Assembly: GCA_008711295.1 (NCBI GenBank)
Contig: VUYV01000047.1
Location: forward strand, 462,756-526,755
Source of the DNA: Anarhynchus alexandrinus
Lineage: Eukaryota; Chordata; Aves; Charadriiformes; Charadriidae
DNA length: 64,000 nt
Direction of reading: 5' to 3'
Each line of letters starts with the position of its first letter. The first letter of the stretch is position 1. Positions 12,022 through 23,141 of this stretch are shown here, one piece after another. The notes beneath the pieces are model-generated. The model searched no databases. It had not been told where the DNA came from and worked only from the letters and a program-made list of their open reading frames with translations. Made by a program: the position numbers and the translations under genes.

Positions 12022-12079
12022 AAAAAAATATGAAAAGCTATGAAAAAAAGCTATGAAAAAAANAGAAAAAAAGCTTTCG
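12013..12079. repeat. A-rich tandem repeat grown from a CR1 tail
   Basis: Degenerate units of CTATGAAAAAAAG repeat about four times straight after the CR1 tail, interrupted by an N at 12063. The CTATG core is shared with the CR1 terminal octamer, so the array probably arose by slippage from the tail. Confidence 0.7.
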
Positions 12080-15000
12080 GTCAAAAGCAATCCTTGAGCC
12101 CCAAAACCAGCTGGGAGCATTAAAAGACAAAAATAACATGGATAACAAAGTTTAAAAAAAAATAAAATGCAAATTACTCCAGCTTGTCGGGACTTTAACA
12201 GAGAGTCATCGTCATTGTGTTTATTTGTTCACACACTTTTAGGGGAGAACAAGGTAGATTAGAAACATAAAGAGGAGGTGACTGGAGAGACTAAACAGCA
12301 TGAAAACACTTCCCTATCCTCCCAAGCCTTCCAAAATGCAGCCCTTGAGATCTCTCTTCAGCTGACGTTCAGATGAACCTGATGCATGTGAAGGTTTAAT
12401 AAGCAGTATCCACTGCACACAAATCCCAAGTGCCAGGACACAGGGCAGCTCTTCCTGCCCAACAGCACTTAAGCAAGAACACCTCGAAGGCAGAAAGCCA
12501 GGAGAAAAAAACCCAGCCAGACTTAATGGAGGCCAGTATGGATGCCATACGTGCAGAAACGCTGCTTTGCCACCATTCCATGCTGAAAAAATTAATCAGT
12601 GCACTCCTGGAAGCTGTCACTTCTGAAGGCAGCACAAAGGTGCCTGGCTTTGAAATGAAATGCTGAGTTAGGGACTGGCAACTCATCTCCTCCAGGTCAA
12701 TGGTTCCTCAATGGTTCTTCTACAGGCATAGCTCCCTTTGGTGCAACCCAAACATGGCAGTTGGTTGCACGGCTTCTGAGTTCACTTCTGTTGTACATAG
12801 CTGGGGCTGCTGTGAGAGACCACAGTAGTTGGCCCCAGAGTTGGATTTTTAGGGCAACAAGGACCCCCAATCTTTGGTGAGGACTGATGTCCAGGACTGT
12901 GGACCATGGGGCCTTGGGTACTGGAACTCTCCAAATCGAGGGCAGTGATGGAGTCCCTATTCTCCTTACTTACTTTCTGACCTTCCCGCATTCAGGGTAA
13001 GACACACCAGCATGAAGCTTCCCAGTGTTTCCTCTCTGCGCCCAAAGCAATGTGTTTCCAGCAACAGGGAAAAGGCAGCGGCCTTCCCAAGCCCTCTACC
13101 AGGTGGAGAAAAATTCCCCTATTTCTGCTGCATTAGAGACCAGGACCTCTGAATTATCCTATAGCAGAGGAACAATTAGCTAAACCAACATAGGCAGCAG
13201 GAGGCTTGTCACATCCCAAACATGACTCCAAAAGCTAAGGAAATGATTGTAAAGGCAAAATTATTCCATTATTTTAAAACTACAGCTGTGTGACCCTATA
13301 TATAAAGAACTCGTCTATAAAGAGCTGGAAGTAAATCAATAATGCAAGAATTTGCCTCTTAAAAGAGCAAAGAAAACTAGTATAAGAACATTGACACGTA
13401 CACCCTGGAACCACTCTCAGAGGGATGCTAAGTGGTAAAGAGCTGTTCCAGCCCTGTTTCTGGTCTTCCTCCCCTGCCCATGAGCCAGAGAAAGGGGTGC
13501 AGCCATCCAGGAAAATTATATATCCATGTTAAAAACAAGGGTTTCTCTATACAAAGAATTCATCCCAAAACAGCAAGGATATGAATCTAAAGCACAAAAT
13601 TATTGCAGCTGATTTTGCCAAGCAACAGGCTGATGTCTCACCGCCAGCCGCTTCGGCCGGCTCGGCACGCAGATGTGTTATGCGTTCCCCGGGATTAGTC
13701 ATTGCAAGCGGCGTATGAGCTCTTAGTCTTAGAAGTGTGCTCAGATATAGTACATTACCCAAGACTGATTGAAGACAATTCCCTGTCCTGAATGTGTTGA
13801 TGGCCTAATATGTCATGCAAGCTCTCCTTTCGAGCAGCCTCGTGGACCTTCCCTTATCCAAGCCGACACATCCATAATGGCACTGTTCTGCTAGAAAAGT
13901 CATCCGAGGAAGGAGATTTAGGCTGGGATGTTTTACAGCCAGCAGAACGTGAAGCCATTGCTCAGTCACGCCCGGTGTGATGAGCTACCACCTCTCCCCA
14001 CCTTCTCTGCCCCTGCTCACACCAGCAAGATCCACAAAACTGAAGGGGACAAACGAGAAACAGCGAATGTTTGTGAAATCCATTTGCAGCCAGAAGCACA
14101 GCAGGGAAATGATGGCGTAGTCACGTTTATCTGCTACCTCCTGCAATGCAGTTAGGATTTGTGCATCGTTAATGACTTCCTGTAATCGTGGCATGGGGAA
14201 TCAGAGAAATATTTACATTTACTAAAAATTGTGATCGTTGTAACGTCCCACTACACTGACTCATCCACTGTCCCAGCAACCTGCTATTGCTTGCCTTCAG
14301 ACGGAGCAACAGAGGTCCGTGTTGCTGATTTATAAGCAAGAAACCCAAAAAAAAGGAAGTTTTTCCTTAGACACAAGTAGCTTTGAGGGACTGCAAGACT
14401 GGTCTTACGGAAGTGGGATCTCCGTCACTGAAATTTTTTCTGAACCAGTCAGACATCAGCCAGTACCGGTCCACAATCTTTTCTGGGACAGGGCGATGGG
14501 TCAGACACCTCTCTTCTTTCTGCTGGATGCACAATGGATTTCACTGTGTTCCGCACCATATACTGTATTTTATGTACTTCTACAACACTGTCTCATCAAT
14601 CCAGCTCAGGAGGTTCCTTCCTCTACAATTATGGCAATTTAGCTGTTGTGGCTGTGCTTTTCGTCCAAATCCTTGAGTTTGGCAGTTCAAAAGAAGGAGT
14701 ACTTCTAAAGTGTTTATTATTATTATTGAATAACTGCAAAGCTCTGGTTAGCACAAGGTTGAGTAGTCCCAGGGGAAGAGGTAGGAACTTCTAGCTGGGA
14801 GGCTGAAGGAACCCAACTCCCACAGTCCATAGACTCACTAATAACACATACCAACGGACAGACTGGTTTCCAGTGTGGATCCCAGCAAGTCTGCAAGGAG
14901 AAAGCCTAAGGGAGAAGCTGAGACTGAGGGCAAACAGCAAGCTTGAAGAGATGAGGAGATTATTTGATTCCTTCATAAATCCTCACCCATCTCCAGAGAG

Positions 15001-15129
15001 AAAATGCTGCGTTGCCAAATAATATCAGCTCCTTTGTGCAAAGACTTTTTTCACTATTTTGGGATATAGCTGTTAAGCTGACAAAAATACCCTTTTAAAT
15101 ATGGCATTGCGATACATTTCCCAAAATAT
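12080..15129. other. unique DNA, no gene recognised
   Basis: No repeat or exon was identified. The stretch around 13620-13930 is richer in CpG than its surroundings and could be a conserved regulatory element, but no comparison is possible here. Confidence 0.45.
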
Positions 15130-15371
15130 TCATAGAATCATAGAATGGTTTAGGTTGGAAAGGATCTTGAAGATCATCGAGTTCCAACCCCCCTGCCATA
15201 GGCAGGGACACCTCCCACTAGACCAGGCTGCCCAAGGCCACGTCCAGCCTGGCCTTGAACACCTCCAGGGATGGGGCCTCAACAACCTCTCTGGGCAACC
15301 TGTGCCAGTGCCTCACCACCCTCACAGTGAAAAACTTCTTCCTAATGTTCAATCTAAACCTGCCCTCTTCC
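15130..15371 (-). mobile_element. CR1 LINE, short 3' end (young copy)
   Basis: The tail is at the left (TCATAGAATCATAGAATGG) and the body ends abruptly at CTGCCCTCTTCC. About 240 bp, with about 50 open ORF2 codons on the minus strand ([20 protein letters not shown] region). Its 5' end lies close to an ancient CR1 relic in the same orientation. Confidence 0.95.
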
Positions 15372-15554
15372 TTAGCAAAGAGAGCAGCAGGGGAGAGCAG
15401 GACTGGACTAACAGGCAGCCACCACTGATGCCCAGCCCCTGTTTTTCCCTTTTTCTGTCCCTGCACCTTCAAGTTTGGCCAGTGGAGAGAGGAATGAGGA
15501 TCAGCAATTTCCTCCTTGATGTTATTTTTTTCACTCAGTCTGTGCTCCCCGTGG

Positions 15555-16559
15555 GAGACATCTGTCTAACCTTTCCTTAAAAAAAACCTCCCACTATGGA
15601 GATTCCTCTTCTGCCTTGGGCAATCTTGTCCTGGTGTTGAACCTCACTAAAGAACTCCAGGTGACTCCAGAGTATCTCAGAACTGCGCCCCTGTTTAAGC
15701 CTACGACTACTTCTTGTCCCATCTACAGTGGATGTGGAAGATGGACCATTCCCCTCCCCTCTGCAGCTGCCTCGCCTCTTGGGTATGTTGATGTCCCTTC
15801 AGTCTTTGCTTCATTAGGTTAAATCATTGCAGGTCTTTCAGGATCTCTGTTTTCTACACACTGATCATATTAATTGTCCCCTTCCACACAACATCCCTTT
15901 TGTCCATGATTCTCCTGAACCCAATGCCCAAAACTGGATAAGAGACTTCAGCCAAAGCCCCAGAGTTGAGTAGCGTGGGAGGACTTGACTGCACATCTTC
16001 CAGGGGGTACTCCTGGTTACACATCCCAGGACATGGTTTGCCTTTTTCATGGCACTGGGGCATTATGAATTTGTGTGACTCCCTCACACTCAGGGTCCTT
16101 TATCCAAAACTGCGACCTTGCTGGCTGATCCAGCCCTTGTGCAGGATCTGGCATTTCTGCTTATGGCACTGCTCTTCTTTCAAACCATTTCTCTGGTTTG
16201 TCCTATGCGTACAGCCTATCTCTATTCAGCTTCTGGCAGCATAGCCTCAACTCCAAATATTATAGTCCTTTCTACTCCATCATCCAGCTCGTTCTTCAAA
16301 ATCTCTGAATGCTACTGGAGCCAGGAAAGACTTCTTCAGACTTCCAGTCACTATGTCCGCCCTCTTTGACAGCGAAACGTCACTAATGAATCCAAGGACT
16401 TACTTTGAGTCAATCTCCACCCACCTCATAACTAGTTTCACCCCTTTGTCTATTACATCTCTGTACAAAAATGTCAATCAACATCTCATGGAAACTCCTA
16501 CCAGGATAAGTGTCCTCATTCATGTAACATCTCAGTTCTTAAAGGACAAGTGTAAGATG
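15555..16559 (-). mobile_element. ancient CR1/L3-type LINE relic
   Basis: A diverged minus-strand element. In plus-strand order its landmarks follow the antisense of an old amniote CR1: 'cctcccactatggagattcc' (about 15590), 'gcccaaaactggataagaga' (about 15926), 'gtttgcctttttcatggca' (about 16037) and 'ctttgacagcgaaacg' (about 16363), then a segment resembling the upstream RT region. A degraded minus-strand frame still resembles the [20 protein letters not shown] region. It is far more diverged than any other CR1 here and probably predates birds. I aligned it from memory of the family, so the limits are uncertain. Confidence 0.6.
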
Positions 16560-16667
16560 TTGGGCAACCTGGTCTGGTGGGAGGTGTCCCTGCCTATGGC
16601 AGGGGGGTTGGAACTTGATGATCTTCAAGGTCCCTTCCAACCTAAACCATTCTATGATTCTTTGTTG
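16560..16667 (+). mobile_element. CR1 LINE, very short 3' end (young copy)
   Basis: About 100 bp: from TTGGGCAACCTGGTCTGG through 'ggggggttggaacttgatga' to the tail CCATTCTATGATTC. The pentamer TGTTG lies at both ends (16558-16562 and 16663-16667) and may be the target-site duplication. It sits at the right-hand edge of the ancient relic. Confidence 0.93.
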
Positions 16668-18790
16668 CTGGACTTCTCAAATGACTGCTGGGAAATAAGC
16701 AGATCTCATCCAGTTCAGCTTTAATGACTGCCCAGAAGCACTAAAGCAGCAGCAGCAGAAAGTTGGGTGAGGTTCAATTCACCCTACAGGAAAGCATGTC
16801 ACAGAGGTGACACCATGACAGAGCCCGTGGGGACCACAGCAGTCCCAGGGCTGAGCACAGCTCCCATCCAGCCTCAAGTGGTTCAGGGTGTTTTACATCT
16901 CCTCTACAAGCAAGCCTTGACCCAGGGTTGTGGGAGGCTGCATGAGTCTTCCTGAATATCACACCATCTTTGTCTGATATCTCCAGAATAAGATATAGAA
17001 GGAAAAAGCTGCTTTGCTGCCCTCGTCAATCTAGTTTTCTTTCAGCATAAATATGATCTGTTCTTATTTAAAATGACTTTGACCTAACATGTTTATTTTC
17101 TTTCAACGTGCTGCAGCCTTAAAAACACAATTTCCACTATTACATTACCTCCCTTCATGATTCCCACAGAGATGGGAAATACTCTGGATTAGCACTTTTG
17201 CAACTCTGTGTGTGTCTCTAGGAGGAGAGGGCTTGTATGAAGCCGTGAAACTTCCTTGGCAGCAGGATGGGGAGGTCACACTTGAGTGCACTTGAATCGG
17301 AGACCACAAAAGGATGAAAATTGCAGAACTGAAGGACTGTTCTTGGGAATTGCCTCCATCCATCCCTCAAGCACCCCAGTCCTGTGCAGCTGTCATGGCT
17401 GATCCCAGCTGCAGAGCTGACAAATCAAGAAAAAGATGCTCAGATGCTCCTGAAGTGGAATAAACAGCTCTAAGTTTCCCCAGGAGTCGATCAAAACCAC
17501 CGTGTCTGACTGAGCACAGAGCCCACTCCTGGGAGGGCTGAGGGTATTCGCTGTGCTCCCCCAACCCAAACAGTCCCGACCACAGCCTGAGCCAGGCGAG
17601 CTGGAGGGGCAATGGCAGAGAAGAGCAGAGGAGGAGCCAGGCTAGGCAATGACTTGTCCTTGCCTCACTCTCTCCTCCACTCTTCTCCACACCGATTTTA
17701 CCCATCTGCTCTCTTTTGCCTATGACATGGTCTCGCAGCACAGAGAACAAATTCAATGCCTCAACAGAAAATGCTATTTATTAATTTCCACCAGGCACTG
17801 CATCTGCGCTTCTTTCTTGTTGAGTTACTTATTTTTAGTACTCTTCTGTTTCTCTTACAGGGCAGGTAGATAATTGTTATCTATCTCTCTATAATTGCAA
17901 CAAATGCTCATTAATCAATACAAAGCTGGGCAGAAATTTCCCGATGAAATCCTGTTTTAGTTGACACCTGGGCTTCTGAATGACTGTGAGACAAAGCTAA
18001 TTACCTCCTTGGCTAACAGAAACCACACACCTTGAAAATGAAAAGCTCCTTTTTAGATGAGACCATTTTAACGATGGAAGCTGGCGAGCTGTGATGAAAG
18101 TCCCAGACACAACACTTTAGACCACATCTTGATGCCTTTATAGGAAGCCAAGCACGACTTAAGCATTTAGCATTTTTAAGCCAGCACTGCTAGAAAATAC
18201 CAGATGGGGAAGGTTCATACTTGAGAGCTGTTTGATGATATTGATAATACACACGGGAGTCTTATTTTACTTTTATAAGCATGGGATGCCTGGAAGAATT
18301 GTGCATGTGTGTCATACACTAAGCTGGAGATTTTGGGGTCACCACACTAACAGGTCAGTGAAGCTGAAGTCCCTACAGCAGTCACAAGTTTACTTTTTCT
18401 CCTTTTCCCACTTTGTTCCCATGATAGTGCTGGTCTTGCTGTTCATCCTCCTGACACACAGGCTGATCCCTGGTTCACATCCAGGACCTCAACCGCTGCT
18501 CCTGCCCAGGGCTCAGTCTGGTGCATCCACCTGCCAGGCTCCTACTTCCAAAATACCCCTAAGATATCCCAGGGCCACTGTAGCTTCAACATACCAAGTC
18601 CAGTTGGGTTTACACCCAGAAAGTCATAGCCAAAGCCATTGATGTAGGCAGCACTTTCACCCCAGTCCATACTGTATAAAGAGACAAGAGAGCAAGAAAG
18701 GTTTTCTACATCCATTTTGCAGACCAAAGACAGATACCTCTGCCCACCTGTGCAAGCTCACACAAGAAGTCTGCAACAGCTACAGGCTGA
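16668..18790. other. unique DNA, no gene recognised
   Basis: Non-coding; no recognisable repeat. A pyrimidine-rich acceptor-like sequence near 17850-17862 is followed at once by GTAGAT, with no exon between, so it is not counted as an exon. Confidence 0.45.
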
Positions 18791-19116
18791 CCTGCTGGAA
18801 AGCAGCTGTGAAGAGAAGGACCTGGAAGTCCTGGTGGACAAGTTGCCTATGAGCCAGCAATGTGCCCTTGTGGCCAAGAAGGCCAGTGGGAAAATTCTAT
18901 CTCAACATGAGGAAAAACTTCTTCACTTTGCGGGTGGCAGAGCACTGGCACAGGCTGCCCAGAGAGGTGGTGGAGTCTCCTGCTCTGGAAACATTCCAAA
19001 CCCGCCTGAATGTGTTCCTGTGCAACTGCTGTAGGTGACCCTACTCTGGCAGGGGGGTTGGACTGGGTGATCTCCAGAAGGTCCCTTCCAACCCCTGCCA
19101 GTCTGGGATTCTGTGA
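18791..19116 (+). mobile_element. CR1 LINE with internal deletion (ATTCTGTG-type tail)
   Basis: The left part encodes the DLEVLVDKLPMSQQCALVAKK segment of ORF2. At about 18888 it jumps straight to the segment upstream of the 3' end (CTCAACATGAGG...), so the intervening ORF2 section of several hundred bases is missing and the reading frame shifts. The element ends in GTCTGGGATTCTGTGA, a tail of the CTGTG type shared with the copies at 50904, 54719 and 62366. It is dead. Confidence 0.9.
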
Positions 19117-22100
19117 CAACCAGGAACCATACTCAGCCCTGACAACTAGCTCCTGCATTTGCCATGAGATGGTCCACCCTCTCCAGGGGAAAGCTTGGAA
19201 TAAACATGGGTTTCTTTCAGAATGGAAGACCTTTTGCCTCAGCCATTTAACAAACTGGCAGCTAAATGCAGTCACACACATCGGGGTGTAAGTGGTTTGC
19301 TGTTGTTCCAGCTTATTTTCAGCAAACAAATAAAGTGTACTTCATTATAGCCGAAAATTAAAATGAAGCTGGGTTAGAAAAGCAACCAAATGCTTGCTTG
19401 ATTTTCTTTAAAGAACAGTCATCATGGCCAAGCAGTAATTTCTTAGCAGCTAATGATTCCTATTTTTGCCTGCAAGTTTGCCTGTCCCCTTTCTGATGGG
19501 GACAGGATTTAACTCGCAGCAGAGTGAAGTCCGATTGCCACTTTTAAAATTGCTGCTTAAAAGGTATATATATCCCGGCACGGTGTCAGCCAGTCAGTTA
19601 AATTGAGCTGCGTTTTGTATGAGCAGAAGACAGTTTCGTAGCACTTCTTATTCAAAAGTACTACAGGCAAAGCACAGATATTTGTGTTGTACAGAGAGAC
19701 TCAAGTCACAGCTATAGACGGGGTAAATTATTTGTAAATAAGGCAGAAAAGCTGTAAGTTTTAGGGAAAAGAGTTAGGAATCAGTAACAGAAGCCAACAG
19801 GCTCATGGATTTGAGGATTTTTATGATGATTTGATTGTTTTACCATAACGAGGGAGAGGGTGGGAGGTAGGGAGGAAAGAGAAGAGCTGGGGGGAAGAAA
19901 CCAGGTCTGTGGAGGGAAGAAAGTGCCAGTGCAGGACCCCGAGCCATTTCCCCTGGGGCAGAGATGAAACTTGCAGACACTTTGTCCCCAGCTGGAGACT
20001 TAGAGAGCTGCTAGTTTGTGATGGTGGAGGCACGAGCAGATTTGGAGGACAGAGAGCAACAGAGCTGCAAAAACAGCGAAGAGCCAGCGAATTCACCCAT
20101 GTAACATAAACAAGTCTGGGTTCAAGGCAGATGCAGCAGTTCCCAGCAAGAGCAATAGGATCTGGAGTTTTATGCAGTTTGCTCTTTTGACACAATCATA
20201 CGATGATTCATTTAGTGTGCATTACCTAATACAGATTACTGCAAAGCCTTGATTCATTGATCTTGACAAAAGAAATGAAAGAGCTGAGCCGCAGGAAGAG
20301 ATGCGCAGTTATTCGTCCTCTGCAGAGCAATGACATGTGAGGACCCATTAGATACGGATGTAGAAAATGGAAGTGATGGGAAGAAGAGTGTGAAGAGAGA
20401 GCTCCAAGAAATGCATTCGTTGGAAGCCCTAGCAAAATATAGGTCATTGTTAGCGCACGTAAACTATCAGCCTGGAGAAGCAGGTATAAATCAATATTGT
20501 GCTATTGATTTCAACAGAGATGCAACAGCTCTGGACAGCTGGTAGCTGGCTGAGGAGAGTATGGAGAGCCTTCACCTTCCAGAGGTCTTCTTTAGTTGAC
20601 AAAACAAGAAGACCAGAGAAGAATTGAAAGTGCTTTGCCCACTTCTCAAACTCGGCTCCGAGCTTGAATCCTGTTAAGAGCAAATCTTCCCTGAGGGAAG
20701 CCTTCGAGACCAGAGCGAGAGAAGACTGGATGAGTAGACTAAAACTAGACCTCTGAAATGCCACCATCCAGACCTCATGAAAGAAAAGCGGTGGAGATAG
20801 GAGAGACATCAGAAACTGCCTGATATTCCTCATTCTGCAGGATAGGGGCTCTCCCTACCTCAGTTCTGCAGAAGGTGCGGTTTGGGGGTGGGATGCAGAG
20901 TCCATCTTCACACCCTCTTGTATTTCCAAAAAAGAATTCTCCTGATGCAAACTTTACAATTATAGGCACAGTGGAAATTTCACATAGACCATCCCCAAGG
21001 GCTGTATAAACCTGAAGCCTTTAACAAAGATATGAAAGAAGGATATCGGGTGCTGAGACCACCCAGAATCCCCTGTCAAAGGGCCTGGCAGTTATCTCAT
21101 GCTTTCCCTCAAGACACATATAGCTGTCAGGACCATGACCTTCTCAACAGACTGGCGGTTCCTAATGACTACGGTGCAAGCAGCAAAGCTGAAGGTGTGA
21201 TGGATAAGCCATGTCACAGATTTTAAAGTATCCTTCATTTTTATTGGAGGACAGGGGTCAGATCAATATACCTCTGTAGTACACTCTCTGACTGATTTCA
21301 AAGGGTTTCAAATGAAACTCACAACAGACAACTGTAAAAGAACAAGTTAAATGCACTTGGAGTACTGGGTTACTTACCCATACGCCCATGGAAGCCAAGT
21401 ACCAAAATAAGGTGTCACAGTGATGGAGTGTGTGCAAGACAGAGGTTCCATTCACCACGAAGAATGCCCTTCAGAAAATCACTAATACTGCTATGATCAC
21501 TAAAGTTAAGCACTTCTGTTCATCTTGGCCTTCTTTTTGTATTAGGAAATAACTATGAAAAACAACCTGAGCAAGCCAGCTAATAATTATACCATCACAT
21601 TGTATCGATCCTTCACATCCATAGGAGAAACCACAGTAGGCTGCAGTAGCTCTCCGAATGAGGTATCGCTTAGGTCTTAGGACAGGAGCTGGCTGAGGTT
21701 TCCACATCCTTCTCCATGCTCTCAGGAAACTGTGCAGCAGAAGTGAAACACCGTCGTAAGGTAATAACAGGGTCTTCTCCCCACCCCAAAACTGTCTCGT
21801 TCCACTCAATAAAGAGAAAAGCACGGAAAAGGTAAGGACAAAACAGCAGCTGTCAGATGTTCCTGAGGCACCGTAATTATGAAAATATTATTTCATGTTT
21901 TGCAATAGTATTTTCCACGAGAGAGACACTTGCTCAGAGCTTTAAAATCTCATCATATTACAAGAATTTGTGATCGCGATGCACTCCAGGAGATAGATGA
22001 ATAAATAAGACTCTCCATAACTTTACATCTTAAATATCTTTCTCACTCCTCTCTTATGTAGCTATGGAACATTAGAAAGGGAGCATCATTACACACAGAA

Positions 22101-23099
22101 AAGCACCTACACAATGTAGCTATTTGTGCTCTGCCTCTTCCTTATCATTTCTCTTTTGTGACATCTGGAGATGTCTATTATGCACAGAAAACAGTATTCT
22201 CCATTACCCAACAAACAAAAATACCCATGACTTTTAAATTACAACGAGATCACAGTGAAGAGTCAGAAAGAGCTTATTTAGGCTAGCTGACAGCCCATTT
22301 GTCCTTTTTCAAGCCTGCCACGTTGCCTGCATGGAGCACAAGAAAGCTGATAGCAGACTAATGACACCTAACACGTATGCTTAGCTGTTGCATGCAACGG
22401 ATTTGATGCTCCAAGGAAGAGACTTAAAATACTCTGTGCATCAGCATCTGCAGCCTCCACCCAACCCAACCCGATGGCCAGGCAACATGGCCTTCAGTGT
22501 AGTCTGCAAATACATCCCAGAAATAAATATTCTGGTCATCACACATCACGCCCTGCCTGTTTCTTGACGGAGTAACCTGGCCACACGGTCAGCCTAGGTA
22601 GCCAAAAGCACAAGCACGCAGCCCAGGCGGGTCTCCTCCATACAGTCATGGGGAGAAAAGGGGCACCCTGGGGACATCTGCCGGTCTTGATTGTGGCTGC
22701 ACCCACGGATGGAGCCCAGGTGGAGCCTCTTCTCATCAGCCGTATCAGGCCTATTTGTGGCAAGAGGCAAAATGGCAAGGTAATGAGAGTGACACAATTA
22801 GAAATAATTAGCTGAGTGGGAAATCCGTTCCCAGCCAATTAATGGTAAGAGGCAAGGACTGCACGATAACGAGTCAAGACCATATTTAGCTGTTCTCAGC
22901 TCATCCTGCTTCCAGTAACAAGAAGGCAAAGGAACAAATTGTTTTTTCATTAAAAATAATTGGACAACAAGTATTGTACTAGCCGTGGGAACCTGAGCAG
23001 GGAGTTGGACTCACATTCCTCTGGACCACACAAAAAATCCCCTAAAATGACTCTTTCCACACTACACGGAAGACATTTTTGGAGTGGTGGACTGCCTTC

Positions 23100-23141
23100 A
23101 GCTGCCTGCAACTGCCCCTGCCTACAGCTGCCTGCAGGGGA
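23100..23141. repeat. GCTGCCTGCA mini-repeat with short inverted arms
   Basis: The motif CTGCCTGCA appears twice, with degenerate copies between. CCCCTGC (23115-23121) and GCAGGGG (23134-23140) can pair. Confidence 0.55.

Noticed and set aside
16764..16785. tRNA-like T-arm (GGGTGA-GGTTCAAT-TCACCC)
   Set aside because: The loop is 8 nt rather than 7 and there is no A-box, anticodon arm or acceptor stem upstream.
17840..17870. Splice acceptor with GTAGAT donor five bases later
   Set aside because: A 5-nt exon is implausible without support.
19555..19590. TATA-box promoter (GGTATATATATCCCGG)
   Set aside because: No initiator, GC-rich context or downstream exon could be tied to it; isolated TATA words are common.
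21371..21476. Minus-strand exon ending at a GTAAGTA donor with an open frame
   Set aside because: The donor is good, but the best acceptor (TTTTCTGAAG) is weak and the frame is ordinary; expected by chance.
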